DNA of 64,000 nucleotides. Source: Pseudoalteromonas caenipelagi. GTDB lineage: Bacteria; Pseudomonadota; Gammaproteobacteria; Enterobacterales; Alteromonadaceae. Shown here piece after piece: positions 28,033 to 36,756 of this stretch (its first letter is position 1; every line of letters begins with the position of its first letter). Made by a program: the position numbers and the translations under genes. The notes beneath the pieces were generated by a model. The model was given only the letters and a program-made list of their open reading frames with translations. It did not search any database and was not told the DNA's origin. The stretch spans positions 1-64,000 of the forward strand of contig NZ_JABBPG010000014.1 of assembly GCF_013140855.1 (NCBI RefSeq), given 5' to 3'.

Positions 28033-28656
28033 ATGAGTAAAATAAACGACATTGATGAACAGCTAATTTGTGATTATTTAACTCATCACCCAGATTTTTT
28101 GCTCAATCATCCGTATGTTTTGCTCGACATGGACCTGCATGGTAAAAGCTTAGGGTTACCTAACTTAGCGCTACAGCAACAGCGTGTATTACGCGAACAA
28201 AACATTCAGCTAAAACAGCAAATAGCCACTATGGCTCGTAGTGCTATTGAAAACGAACAAATTTTTAGATTACTCAGTGAGTGCCAACGACAGCTATGGT
28301 GCTGCAATAGTCTAGGGGAACTAACACAAAAACTTGACGAGTTCCTATGCCAACAACCGAATATTGTCAGTTGTAAATTAATCCCTTACCACAGTGAACT
28401 TGCCGATTTAGCACAAACACGCTTACAAAATGGTGTATATCTTGGTCGACTATCTCAGCAAGAGCTGCAACTCTTTTGGCCCCAAGAGGCGTCAATTCAG
28501 TCTGTTGCCTTATATATGCTAGGCAGCATCTCTGCGCCAGATGCAATTTTAGCCTTTGCTAGCAACCACGCAGAGCACTTCGCACCTACTAACGACACTT
28601 TGTTTATGCAAGAGTTCGTCACCACTTTACAGGTGCGTTTCAGCGCATTGGCCTAA
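28033..28656 (+). CDS. DUF484 family protein
   Basis: This 207-residue protein of the DUF484 family is encoded between dapF and xerC in many gammaproteobacteria, as here. The N-terminus has the family pattern VCDYLTHHPDFLLNHP-like (ICDYLTHHPDFL), followed by a coiled coil and a GAF-like C-terminal half. It has no membrane helix or signal peptide. The function is unknown; coexpression with dapF and xerC is likely from the short spacers (18 bp and 4 bp). Confidence 0.85.
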   Translation: MSKINDIDEQLICDYLTHHPDFLLNHPYVLLDMDLHGKSLGLPNLALQQQRVLREQNIQLKQQIATMARSAIENEQIFRLLSECQRQLWCCNSLGELTQKLDEFLCQQPNIVSCKLIPYHSELADLAQTRLQNGVYLGRLSQQELQLFWPQEASIQSVALYMLGSISAPDAILAFASNHAEHFAPTNDTLFMQEFVTTLQVRFSALA

Positions 28657-28660
28657 AAAT

Positions 28661-29593
28661 ATGGCTGATGAGAACGCGTTGAGCGAGCTGTGGCTTAAGC
28701 CTCTAGATGCTTTTATGGCCTATTTACGTCATGAAAAGCAATACTCAAAACATACCTTAAGCCAATACCGCATTCAGTTGCTTCAAGCTGCCAACTTCTT
28801 TGCCCCAAACGCCCAAGACTGGCTGATGGTAAGTAGCGAACAAGTTCGCCGTTATAGTATGCACCTGCGTGGTAAACAGTATAACCCGCGCAGTATAAAC
28901 CTTAAGCTCAGTTGTATTCGTAGCTTGTATAAATACCTAAAAGCAAAGCACACGCAAGATACCACCTTCGTCAACCCAGGAGAAAATATTAGAGGTCCAA
29001 AATTTGATAAGCCGCTGCCTAAAAATCTCGATGTAGATCAAATGGCACAACTGTTATCAATTAATGATGATGATGTTTTAGCCGTAAGAGATAAAGCGAT
29101 GATGGAGCTTATGTACTCGAGTGGTTTGCGAATCAGCGAGCTAGTCAATGTCAATATGGGAGACATACGAGATGGTGAGATCCGTGTTTTGGGTAAAGGC
29201 AATAAAGAGCGTGTTATTCCCGTTGGAGGCAAAGCACTGCATGCCTTAGAGCATTGGTTATTGTTAAGGCCTCAGTTGGCCAATGAAGATGAGCTTGCGG
29301 TGTTTTTAAGCAAACGCAAACAACGGATCTCTATTCGCCATGTCCGTGAGCGCATGAAAGAGTGGGGCCTTAAACAAGGTATCAGTACACCCATTCACCC
29401 ACATAAATTACGCCACTCGTTTGCCAGCCATATGCTCGAGTCCAGTGGCGATCTGCGCGCCATACAAGAAATGTTAGGTCACACCAGTCTATCAGCAACA
29501 CAAGTGTATACACATGTTGATTTTCAGCACCTTGCCAAGGTTTACGACCAAGCTCATCCCAGAGCAAAGAAGCGCCCTAATAAAGACGAATAG
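28661..29593 (+). CDS. xerC: Tyrosine recombinase XerC
   Basis: This 310-residue recombinase resolves chromosome dimers at dif with XerD and FtsK. The N-terminal SAM-like core-binding domain is followed by the catalytic domain. It holds Arg in SSGLRISELV, Lys in GKGNKERV, HKLRHSFASH, the LGH motif (MLGHTSLSAT) and the tyrosine in QVYTHVD. The ATG at 28661 is chosen because it lies 4 bp after the DUF484 stop. Longer in-frame starts would overlap that gene by about 100 bp. The dapF-DUF484-xerC-yigB order is classic. Confidence 0.95.
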   Translation: MADENALSELWLKPLDAFMAYLRHEKQYSKHTLSQYRIQLLQAANFFAPNAQDWLMVSSEQVRRYSMHLRGKQYNPRSINLKLSCIRSLYKYLKAKHTQDTTFVNPGENIRGPKFDKPLPKNLDVDQMAQLLSINDDDVLAVRDKAMMELMYSSGLRISELVNVNMGDIRDGEIRVLGKGNKERVIPVGGKALHALEHWLLLRPQLANEDELAVFLSKRKQRISIRHVRERMKEWGLKQGISTPIHPHKLRHSFASHMLESSGDLRAIQEMLGHTSLSATQVYTHVDFQHLAKVYDQAHPRAKKRPNKDE

Positions 29594-29637
29594 CGTTTTG
29601 AAACAATGTCCTTAATTCACCAGATAGGTTAGTAACC

Positions 29638-30336
29638 ATGAGATTCAACCGTGCCATAGGCAAAATCAAAGTCCTTAGTTTTGACTTAGACGACACGCTG
29701 TATGACAACCACCCAATCATAGCGTCAGCGCTACGAGCGCAAGCCGACTACCTACGCCAATTGCCATGTTGGCCTCATCAAGATAACCGTTTTTGGATGG
29801 CATGTCGCAACCAAGCACTCAAAGAAAACCCTGACCTGCTACATGATGTCACGCTGTGGCGGCAACGCGCGCTTTACTTAGGATTATTAGAGTGCGGTTT
29901 AACACACGAAGACGCCCTAGAGCATGCGCAAAATGCCTATGCAGCGTTTGCCCAAGCGCGCAGCCAAATCAGCGTATGTCCATCGGTTATCAAGTTACTG
30001 AACGACCTTAAGCAACGTTACACCTTAATAGCCATTACCAACGGTAACGCTGATGTCGAGCAATTTAATCTAGCGGGTATGTTTTCTCTGGTGTTACAAG
30101 CGGGTAAAGACGGCAGATCAAAGCCTTTTCGCGATTTATTCGATAACGCCGTTAATCAGCTAAACATACTCCCTACTCAGTTATTGCATATAGGTGATAG
30201 CTTAGATACCGACGTGCAAGGGGCAAATAATGCACACTGTCGCAGCGTATGGTTAAACAATCAGAATTGCACTTATCGCTATCAAGGCTTAGCTGATATA
30301 GAAATAAGCGATATCAAACAGTTACAATATTTTTAG
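29638..30336 (+). CDS. yigB: HAD-family hydrolase, YigB-like
   Basis: This 232-residue haloacid dehalogenase-type phosphatase is next to xerC, as is E. coli yigB (an FMN/phosphosugar phosphatase). Motif I is DLDDTLYDN with the nucleophile Asp, motif II is ITNGNAD, and the late acidic motif is HIGDSLDTDVQGA. A helical cap lies between motifs I and II. It likely hydrolyses a small phosphorylated metabolite. Calling it yigB rests mainly on synteny. Confidence 0.83.
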   Translation: MRFNRAIGKIKVLSFDLDDTLYDNHPIIASALRAQADYLRQLPCWPHQDNRFWMACRNQALKENPDLLHDVTLWRQRALYLGLLECGLTHEDALEHAQNAYAAFAQARSQISVCPSVIKLLNDLKQRYTLIAITNGNADVEQFNLAGMFSLVLQAGKDGRSKPFRDLFDNAVNQLNILPTQLLHIGDSLDTDVQGANNAHCRSVWLNNQNCTYRYQGLADIEISDIKQLQYF

Positions 30337-30440
30337 CCTCTTTGAGCTAGGCTGAAAAGCACCGCACTGCGGTTGCATTCATTGACTCTTTAACGTACTA
30401 ATAAAGGCTGACTTTTAAAATATAATAACGGAAGTGAACT

Positions 30441-31928
30441 ATGTCAGCACAGGATACGGGCTTTTTTGGCCATCCCAAGGGCCTCTCAACGCTCTTTTTC
30501 ACCGAAATGTGGGAACGCATGAGTTACTATGGCATGCGTGCTTTGCTGGTATTATTTATGACTGCCAGCTTACAAGACCAAGGGCTCGGCTTTACCGTTG
30601 CCTCTGCGGCTGCTATTTACGGCCTATACACTGGCGCTGTGTATTTCCTTGGTCTACCCGGTGGCTGGGTTGCAGATAGGCTGCTTGGCGGGCAAAGAAC
30701 CGTGTGGTACGGGGGTATTATTATCATGTGTGGCCATATTATCTTGGCCATCCCAAGCACCCACTCGTTTTTTATCGGTCTTATTTTTGTTGCATTTGGC
30801 ACCGGCCTGCTCAAACCCAATATTAGCGCCATGGTTGGACAGCTTTACAGCTCTGACGATGAACGCCGCGACAGTGGTTACGCCATTTACTATATGGGTA
30901 TTAATCTGGGTTCGGTCATCGGTTACTACGTCTGTGGCTATTTTATGGAAAATGTTGGCTGGCACTATGCATTTGGCGCAGCTGCGGTTGGCATGGCTGT
31001 CGGGCTTATTCAGTATCGTAAAACGCTCGGTAATATTGCGGGTGTTGGTGAGGCCCCCACAAACCCTTTTAGCCCAGAGCAAGCAAACAAAGTGTGGGCG
31101 CTTATCGCACTGATCATTGCAGGGTTTGCTGGCATCACCGCACTAACTTACGCTGGCATTATTGTTATCAACCCGGTGATTTTAGCGCAGTATGTTGCAG
31201 TCGCCTTTACTGTTATCTTTTTTATTTACTATGCGCTTATCTACTTTAAGGGGAACCTTTCTGACGATGAAAAAAAGAAAATGTGGGCACTGTTTTTTGT
31301 TTGTGTTGCATCGGCATGTTTTTGGTCTGGGTTTGAGCAGGCGGGCTCATCTTTAAACTTATTTGCACGAGATTATACCGATCGGTTAATTGGCTCATTC
31401 ACCATACCTACCGCTTGGTTCCAATCAGCGAATGCTATATTTATCATCGTATTATCACCGTTTTTTGCCGCACTTTGGATTAATTTATCAAAACGCCTGA
31501 TCACCCCATCTTACAACCTCAAATGTGCGGTGGGCTTAGTGATCATGGCCAGTGGTTTTTTAGTGATGTTTATGGCTTCGCAATATGCTGCGCAAGGGCT
31601 AAAAGTGGCACCATATTGGTTGATCACAACCTACTTTCTACACACTGTGGGTGAGCTGTGTTTAAGCCCCGTGGCACTCAGTGCGGTTAGTAGGTTATCG
31701 CCAAAAAGGTTTGCCGGTCAGATGATGGGCGTATTCGTATTAACCTATTCAATTGGCAATATTATTTCAGGTTTATTGGCTGGTCACTTTGACCCCAATA
31801 AAGTAGAAGAGATGCCTAACCTTTATCTACAAATTAGCCTCTTTTGTATTGGCGTTGGTATCATTGTTGGTCTACTCAGCATAAAGTCTAAAAACTGGGA
31901 GCAAGAAGCGCAACCGACCAATACATAA
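30441..31928 (+). CDS. POT-family proton-dependent oligopeptide transporter
   Basis: This 495-residue inner-membrane transporter has 14 predicted membrane segments. The N-terminal signature EMWERMSYYGM is the proton-coupling ExxER motif of POT/PTR transporters, which import di- and tripeptides with protons. The GxLKPNIS-like LLKPNISAMVG and the GYxIYYMGINLGS segments fit as well. It is monocistronic by context. Together with the M28 peptidase, S8 protease and acylase it suggests a peptide-scavenging lifestyle. It is DtpA/B-like, but the exact substrate range cannot be read from sequence. Confidence 0.92.
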   Translation: MSAQDTGFFGHPKGLSTLFFTEMWERMSYYGMRALLVLFMTASLQDQGLGFTVASAAAIYGLYTGAVYFLGLPGGWVADRLLGGQRTVWYGGIIIMCGHIILAIPSTHSFFIGLIFVAFGTGLLKPNISAMVGQLYSSDDERRDSGYAIYYMGINLGSVIGYYVCGYFMENVGWHYAFGAAAVGMAVGLIQYRKTLGNIAGVGEAPTNPFSPEQANKVWALIALIIAGFAGITALTYAGIIVINPVILAQYVAVAFTVIFFIYYALIYFKGNLSDDEKKKMWALFFVCVASACFWSGFEQAGSSLNLFARDYTDRLIGSFTIPTAWFQSANAIFIIVLSPFFAALWINLSKRLITPSYNLKCAVGLVIMASGFLVMFMASQYAAQGLKVAPYWLITTYFLHTVGELCLSPVALSAVSRLSPKRFAGQMMGVFVLTYSIGNIISGLLAGHFDPNKVEEMPNLYLQISLFCIGVGIIVGLLSIKSKNWEQEAQPTNT

Positions 31929-32005
31929 ACGTTTTTTCAATCAGTTAAACTTGCTAAGCTAGTGGCTGTTGTTTGCCTATTTGGATACTTAAGGAATCAG
32001 CCACT

Positions 32006-32875
32006 ATGCAAAAAATTATGCTCACCGGCGCGACCGGACTGCTCGGTCGCACACTTTATAAAACCTTAGTAAAAGACTTTGAGGTTGTTGGTACCGGTTT
32101 TAACCGCGCAACTCCCCCGCTCTATCAACTAGACTTAGGCAACCAACAGGCGGTGATTGACTTTTTAGAGCAACACCAGCCCGATGCGTTAATTCATGCC
32201 GCTGCAGAGCGTAAGCCTGATGTCTGTGAGAACGAACCAGAGCAAACTATCGCGCTTAATGTTGCTGCCAGCGAGTTTCTTGCCAAGCAGTGCGCCCAAC
32301 GCGATATTGCACTCATTTTTATTAGCACCGACTATGTATTTGATGGCAAAACGCCGCCGTATTTAGAATCTGCTCAAGCAAACCCGTTAAATCTGTATGG
32401 CCAAAGCAAACAACGCGCTGAGCAAGCAGTACTTGCTCACTCAACACGCCACAGCATAATACGTGTGCCCGTTTTATATGGCGACGTATCAGAATTAGCA
32501 GAATCAGCGGTATCGGTGATAGCAACTCAGATAAGTGCCACCCAAACCACCGCACATGACAACTGGGCGGTACGTTACCCAACCCATGTTGAAGATATTG
32601 CCTTTACCTTAAGAGACTTGCTAAAGCGCCCAGAAAACTTGGGCGGGATTTTTCATATTTCCGATAATCAAGCAATGAGTAAGTATGATATGGCCTGCAT
32701 TATGGCCGATATTTTAGGCTACCCTCAATCGTTGTTAGAACCTCTTGATGAACCAAGTCAAAGTGCAGCTCGCCCTCACGATTGTGCATTGGCCGATTCA
32801 AGATTAAAACAATTGGGGATCGCTCATGGTAGAGAGTTTAAAGAGGCTTTAAAGAGCATACTCTTAACAGCATAG
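32006..32875 (+). CDS. RmlD / MAT2B-like NAD(P)-dependent reductase
   Basis: This 289-residue extended short-chain dehydrogenase has the nucleotide-binding motif TGATGLLGR, the STDYVFDG motif and the catalytic YGQSK (YxxxK). It resembles RmlD-type dTDP-4-dehydrorhamnose reductase and the MAT2B regulatory subunit of methionine adenosyltransferase. No other rhamnose genes are near, so a sugar-nucleotide role is uncertain. The ATG at 32006 has AAGGA 10 nt upstream; an earlier in-frame start at 31973 lacks an RBS. A terminator follows. Confidence 0.8.
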   Translation: MQKIMLTGATGLLGRTLYKTLVKDFEVVGTGFNRATPPLYQLDLGNQQAVIDFLEQHQPDALIHAAAERKPDVCENEPEQTIALNVAASEFLAKQCAQRDIALIFISTDYVFDGKTPPYLESAQANPLNLYGQSKQRAEQAVLAHSTRHSIIRVPVLYGDVSELAESAVSVIATQISATQTTAHDNWAVRYPTHVEDIAFTLRDLLKRPENLGGIFHISDNQAMSKYDMACIMADILGYPQSLLEPLDEPSQSAARPHDCALADSRLKQLGIAHGREFKEALKSILLTA

Positions 32876-32896
32876 GGCGGGGTTGCTTCAATCAAT

Positions 32897-32923
32897 AAGG
32901 GGCAATCAACTTCGCCCCTTTTT
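32897..32923 (+). terminator. Intrinsic terminator after the reductase gene
   Basis: AAGGGGC (32897-32903) pairs with GCCCCTT (32914-32920) across a 10-nt loop and is followed by a short U-run. Confidence 0.8.
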
Positions 32924-32953
32924 ACTATCAATGTTTTTAATCAATCCATGAAC

Positions 32954-33679
32954 TTAAAACTTGCTAGTACATGTAGCTGTCGCAGTTACATCTCTTTGCT
33001 GAGAACTGCCGCTTAACTGCCAGTAGCCGTTACTTTTAGATAAGCTCACTGATTCACCATACCCTTTAAACTTGCCTGCAATTCTAGTTAAATAACAAAC
33101 ATTAGTGGCGGTAGGTGCCAATGTTTTTGTTCCTTCACCTTGTCTCCAAGTGTATGAACGAAGGTTAGGGTTATAACGACTTAAACATGCCGCACTTGCT
33201 TTTACACTGTGCTGATCAGAAGTGCCACCCAAGTATACACCCGATGGTGTATTTTTAACTTCGATAGATTCTTTCCAACCCTCATATTTTCCGCTCATTG
33301 AGGTTAAGAAACATACATTGTGACGATCACCCATATACAAGTAGCTTTGTCCCTGCTCCCATGTGTCAAATTGCGTATACTTGTCACCTTTTGGATTAAG
33401 CACACACGTGGCCGTTGCAGCTACGTTATCCTGGTCTGATTTACCGCCTAGGTAGTAACTCGCACCCACTTTTTTAACGCTAACTTCTTCAGCCCAACCT
33501 TCGAATTTCCCTTGCACACTTGATAAAAAACATACGCGATCTCGTGAAGAACCTAAGCTTACTTGTTGCTCGCCTTGTTTCCAGTGAAAAGTGTTGTATT
33601 GGTAATCGCTTGCAAATGCTACGCTGGTTAGTGATGCTGTACCTATTGCGGATAATAAACCAAGTTTAAATAGTTTCAT
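32954..33679 (-). CDS. Secreted protein of three tandem ~72-residue cysteine-pair repeats
   Basis: I do not recognise this 241-residue protein. A signal peptide (cut near VAFAS) is followed by three tandem repeats at about residues 29-94, 103-167 and 175-230. Each begins with W-x-QG, carries VCFLT or VCYLT, then GK(F/Y)xG(W/Y)xE, (Y/Q)LxG and ends in ATC or AAC. Cysteines fall at 50/92, 123/165 and 195/227, one pair per repeat, which suggests one disulfide in each. It is probably exported to the periplasm or medium. AAGGAAATTTT precedes the ATG. The repeats look like small beta-rich binding modules. The function is unknown. Confidence 0.8.
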   Translation of the reverse strand: MKLFKLGLLSAIGTASLTSVAFASDYQYNTFHWKQGEQQVSLGSSRDRVCFLSSVQGKFEGWAEEVSVKKVGASYYLGGKSDQDNVAATATCVLNPKGDKYTQFDTWEQGQSYLYMGDRHNVCFLTSMSGKYEGWKESIEVKNTPSGVYLGGTSDQHSVKASAACLSRYNPNLRSYTWRQGEGTKTLAPTATNVCYLTRIAGKFKGYGESVSLSKSNGYWQLSGSSQQRDVTATATCTSKF

Positions 33680-33834
33680 AAAATTTCCTTTTTATTAAAC
33701 ACGCTGACCCAATGCCAGCGCGCAAAATAATAACACAAGAAAATGAAATGTAAAATATTTGGGTACAAGAGGTTTTTAATCTGTAACTTCCTTAAAGGCC
33801 AATGCGAGGCGGATAAAAAAGAGTAACGTCAATG

Positions 33835-34728
33835 TTATTTGGTTAAGAGTTTTCCGACTTTATCTCGTATTAATCGAGTAAAAGGACGGTGAGGTTTTAT
33901 AGATAATGACAACCTCGGGTTATTCGCCAATTCTAGTATGCTATAACTCAACAAAAGATCAGAAATTTGCTCATGGATAAACTTTCTAGGCTGCTTATGC
34001 CAGTAGTGATAAACAACCTTGTCACCTACCGTATGGACTTTACCTTGTTTGCAAAGAAAAAACCCTAATGCAAACTGTTCTGCCGTATGATAGGTCGTAT
34101 ATTTACTTACTTCTTCCATAAGCCACAAAGCGTCTTCAAATAATGATAAGTGAACTTGTGCTAACCCTATAAACCCAGAGTTGTACATCGGAGCACTTTC
34201 CGTGATCAGGCAACGGCCGCCCTTGTCGCTATTGAATGTTCGGCCTATTACATTTTTATACTGTCTGGTAAAGCGTCTGCGACTCAAATGACCTTCTAAC
34301 TTATGCAAAATACTATTGCTGTGATCAATCATATCGAAGTAATGCATTAAGTTACTGCGTACCAAAGTGTCAGAATCTAGAAAAATAATTTTTTTTGCAT
34401 AGTTTTGAAGCAAAAATCGTATTCCACTCAGCTTCAGTCGGAAGTGATAATTAGAACAACCAAGCCATTGCTTTTGTTGCTGCTCAGTGAAATTGATTAC
34501 TTGTACATTGGGGATCTCTGGAAAAAAGTCGACCCATTCAGCAAGCACTATAATATTGGCCTTTGGGTTGTAAGTAAGCAATGTCGACATACTTAGTATG
34601 GTCTCTTGATAGTATCTTAAGTGCTTACCATACAGAACATAGATAAATGCTTTATCAATCAATTTACTAAACTCTTCTATCTTGCAACATCGCCCGCTAT
34701 CGTAACCAATTCTTCGATTGCCTTTCAA
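33835..34728 (-). CDS. GT-A fold glycosyltransferase-like protein
   Basis: This roughly 297-residue protein resembles nucleotide-sugar glycosyltransferases of the GT8-like type. It has a beta-strand start AFIYVLYG, the DxD motif in IIFLDSDTLV, and later MYNSGFIGL and HTAEQFALG segments, with a terminal HYWHK that may contribute a metal ligand. It has no membrane helix. The start is uncertain: TTG at 34728 has no RBS, and a TTG near 34662, preceded by GAAGAG, would remove 22 residues and leave the fold intact. It lies between two secreted repeat proteins. The acceptor is unknown. Confidence 0.72.
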   Translation of the reverse strand: MKGNRRIGYDSGRCCKIEEFSKLIDKAFIYVLYGKHLRYYQETILSMSTLLTYNPKANIIVLAEWVDFFPEIPNVQVINFTEQQQKQWLGCSNYHFRLKLSGIRFLLQNYAKKIIFLDSDTLVRSNLMHYFDMIDHSNSILHKLEGHLSRRRFTRQYKNVIGRTFNSDKGGRCLITESAPMYNSGFIGLAQVHLSLFEDALWLMEEVSKYTTYHTAEQFALGFFLCKQGKVHTVGDKVVYHYWHKQPRKFIHEQISDLLLSYSILELANNPRLSLSIKPHRPFTRLIRDKVGKLLTK

Positions 34729-34832
34729 TATAATATCGCGTATTCAGATGAGAATGAAACTTTTAAAAAATAGACTACATTTTTTTACATTTAATAGCTT
34801 ACCTAACAAAGATACAGGCATTAACATTTCCC

Positions 34833-34849
34833 TTGCAAATAATTTGCAA
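34833..34849. promoter_or_regulatory. Perfect 17-bp palindrome ahead of the repeat-protein gene
   Basis: TTGCAAAT (34833-34840) and ATTTGCAA (34842-34849) flank a single A, 27 bp before the ATG at 34877 and just upstream of its RBS. This is the size of a dimeric regulator's operator. The regulator is unknown. Confidence 0.4.
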
Positions 34850-34876
34850 AAAACATTTTTCTATAAGGATATTAAA

Positions 34877-35512
34877 ATGAAAACATTAGTAACGACGCTT
34901 GCCATTGTAGTCAGTAGTTATGCAGTGGCAGAACCAGAAATGTATGCACCAAGCGGTACAGGTGTAAACTATGACTTTAGAATTGGCCTACAAGCTTTTG
35001 ACGATCGTGGTCGCGATGCTGGTCGAGTTGAATACACTCAATATCTTTCTTCAGGTTCTAGCACAGAGACTAACTGGGTTGTAGACAGAGACGCATATGA
35101 TCCAGATGCGCTTAAGCTCCACCTATCAATTTTAAGAAATACACCAGTAAACAAGGACTTCCGCCTCGCGATCAGAGCTGCTGACAATGGTGGTCGTGGT
35201 GGATATGGCTACTGGCAATATACGCCATGGGCGAGTGAAGGCGGTGGTTGGTCAGGCTTTGCTTTGGACAGCGACGGTTATGATCCTGATGCATTTAAAA
35301 TCCGCATTGAAACTAGAAATTGGCAAGAATATGTATCTTTAAGAGACTTCCGTATCGGTTTGAAAGTTGCTGACGACCGAGGAAGAGAACAAGGTTCTGC
35401 AACATTTACGCCTTGGGCGTCTCATGGTGGTGGCTGGACTTCGCTAGCTACAGATAATGATTCCTATGATTTCGATGGTTTTGCTGTAAGCCTTGAAGTA
35501 CGCAAGTATTAA
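34877..35512 (+). CDS. Secreted protein of three tandem ~62-residue Asp-rich repeats
   Basis: I do not recognise this 211-residue protein. The ATG at 34877 (AAGGA upstream) gives a normal signal peptide cut near AVAEP. Three tandem repeats follow at about residues 33-84, 94-146 and 157-208. Each runs DFR(I/L), then a D(D/N)xGR turn, then YTPWAS-GGGW in repeats 2 and 3, and ends in D-x-D-x-YD-x-D (for example DSDGYDPDAF). The last pattern resembles a calcium-binding loop. There are no cysteines. Aromatic and Gly-rich strands suggest a beta-rich secreted binding protein. It diverges from the glycosyltransferase gene and ends in a terminator. Confidence 0.8.
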   Translation: MKTLVTTLAIVVSSYAVAEPEMYAPSGTGVNYDFRIGLQAFDDRGRDAGRVEYTQYLSSGSSTETNWVVDRDAYDPDALKLHLSILRNTPVNKDFRLAIRAADNGGRGGYGYWQYTPWASEGGGWSGFALDSDGYDPDAFKIRIETRNWQEYVSLRDFRIGLKVADDRGREQGSATFTPWASHGGGWTSLATDNDSYDFDGFAVSLEVRKY

Positions 35513-35522
35513 GAGAAAGCAT

Positions 35523-35550
35523 AGACAGCCCTGATTTGGGGCTGTCTTAT
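35523..35550 (+). terminator. Terminator of the triple-repeat protein gene
   Basis: AGACAGCCC (35523-35531) pairs with GGGCTGTCT (35539-35547) across a 7-nt loop; the U-rich tail is short. Confidence 0.75.
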
Positions 35551-35624
35551 AATTGACTAAATTGGCGTTTCTATTCAACTAAAATATGTTAGGGTTCCAC
35601 CTTTACTTTGGTTAAGTCCTAATT

Positions 35625-36308
35625 ATGTCTACACGCCTTGCCAAATACCTTGGCCATGCCGGAGTATGCTCCCGCCGCCAAGCGTCACGCCTGATTGACT
35701 CAGGGGATGTCACCGTAAATGGCCGCCCCGCCAATCATATTGATCATGTGACTGAACAAGACGAGATTATCGTATTGGGTAAAAAAGTATGTGGACCTGC
35801 CACCAAAGTACTCTATGCCTACCACAAACCCGTTGGCATAGATTGTAAATTAAAGCCTGACGACCCCAGTAGCCTCCTGCATCACTTGTCAACATCACAG
35901 CGAGTGTATCCAATTGGTCGCTTAGATAAAGATTCAAGGGGTTTGTTATTACTCACTAACGACGGTGAGCTATGTCAGCGTCTTATCCATCCAGATCATC
36001 ATGTAGAAAAAGAATATTGGGTGAAAGTTGACCGACCGCTAGACGCTGAATTTTGTCAAAAAATGGCATTGGGTGTCCCTGTTGATGGGCAAATAACCTT
36101 ACCCTGCCAAGTAAGCTTATTAGATGCTACACGCTTTAAGATTGTGCTTAAACAAGGGCTCAATAGGCAAATTCGTAAAATGGCAAAACATTGTGGCTAC
36201 AAAGTGATAGACCTTTATCGGGTGCGCATTGCCAACTTCACACTTCCCAACACGCTACCAGAAAACCAGTATCAGCAGATCAATATCGCTTCGTTGAAAT
36301 TAACTTAA
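35625..36308 (+). CDS. RsuA/RluF-family pseudouridine synthase
   Basis: This 227-residue protein has an N-terminal S4 RNA-binding domain (RLAKYLGHAGVCSRRQASRLI). The catalytic domain has the nucleophilic Asp in PIGRLDKDSRGLLLLTNDG. KPVGI and the GLNRQIRKM motif place it near RluF, which modifies U2604 of 23S rRNA. The protein is shorter at the C-terminus than E. coli RluF. RluE or RsuA remain possible, so no symbol is given. It is alone upstream of the BlaI-type regulator. Confidence 0.85.
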   Translation: MSTRLAKYLGHAGVCSRRQASRLIDSGDVTVNGRPANHIDHVTEQDEIIVLGKKVCGPATKVLYAYHKPVGIDCKLKPDDPSSLLHHLSTSQRVYPIGRLDKDSRGLLLLTNDGELCQRLIHPDHHVEKEYWVKVDRPLDAEFCQKMALGVPVDGQITLPCQVSLLDATRFKIVLKQGLNRQIRKMAKHCGYKVIDLYRVRIANFTLPNTLPENQYQQINIASLKLT

Positions 36309-36316
36309 AAACACAC

Positions 36317-36367
36317 TTGACAGATTTGATTACAGATGTAATCTTAACTCCATAGATTACACTTGTA
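36317..36367 (+). promoter_or_regulatory. blaI-type promoter with two TACA-N2-TGTA operators
   Basis: TTGACA (36317-36322) and TAATCT (36339-36344) are 16 bp apart. A perfect dyad GATTACA-GA-TGTAATC (36328-36343) overlaps the spacer and -10. A second site TACACTTGTA lies at 36358-36367, with centres 27 bp apart. TACA-N2-TGTA is the known core of BlaI/MecI operators, so the promoter is probably repressed by the BlaI homologue encoded directly downstream. Confidence 0.8.
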
Positions 36368-36377
36368 GGCAATACTC

Positions 36378-36755
36378 ATGATAGAACTTTCAAAAGCTGA
36401 ATTTGCAGTGATGGAAGCGCTTTGGCAAGGCCACCCAGCTAAAGCCAGCGATATTATCCAGCGCTTAAGCAACGATACACAATGGCACGAAAAAACCATC
36501 AAAACACTGGTCAGCCGCCTTGTTAAAAAGCAAGCAGTGAGCTTTGAAAAACAAGGGCGAGAATATATTTACACCCCCACTATTGGCCGAGAGGCATATA
36601 CATTAAAAGAAAGCCAAAGCTTTATTGAGCGCTTTTTTAGAGGCCGAATAGCCCCACTCGTTAGCGGCTTTGCCAAAACTGAGCAACTGTCTCAGCAAGA
36701 TATTGATGAGTTAAAACAGATCATCAAGCAGTGGGAACAAAAACAAGGAAAGTAA
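36378..36755 (+). CDS. BlaI/MecI/CopY-family transcriptional repressor
   Basis: This 125-residue winged-helix repressor has the family N-terminus LSKAEFAVMEALW, the recognition region WHEKTIKTLVSRLVKK and a C-terminal dimerisation helix. BlaI-type repressors are inactivated by a cognate M56 peptidase. That partner gene starts 1 bp after this stop. The two upstream TACA-N2-TGTA sites support direct autoregulation. No beta-lactamase gene is adjacent, so the signal need not be a beta-lactam. Confidence 0.92.
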   Translation: MIELSKAEFAVMEALWQGHPAKASDIIQRLSNDTQWHEKTIKTLVSRLVKKQAVSFEKQGREYIYTPTIGREAYTLKESQSFIERFFRGRIAPLVSGFAKTEQLSQQDIDELKQIIKQWEQKQGK

Positions 36756-36756
36756 C

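Noticed and set aside
34718..34876. N-terminal extension of the Asp-rich repeat protein
   Set aside because: It would bury the signal peptide and overlap the glycosyltransferase start; the ATG at 34877 has an RBS and an intact signal peptide.
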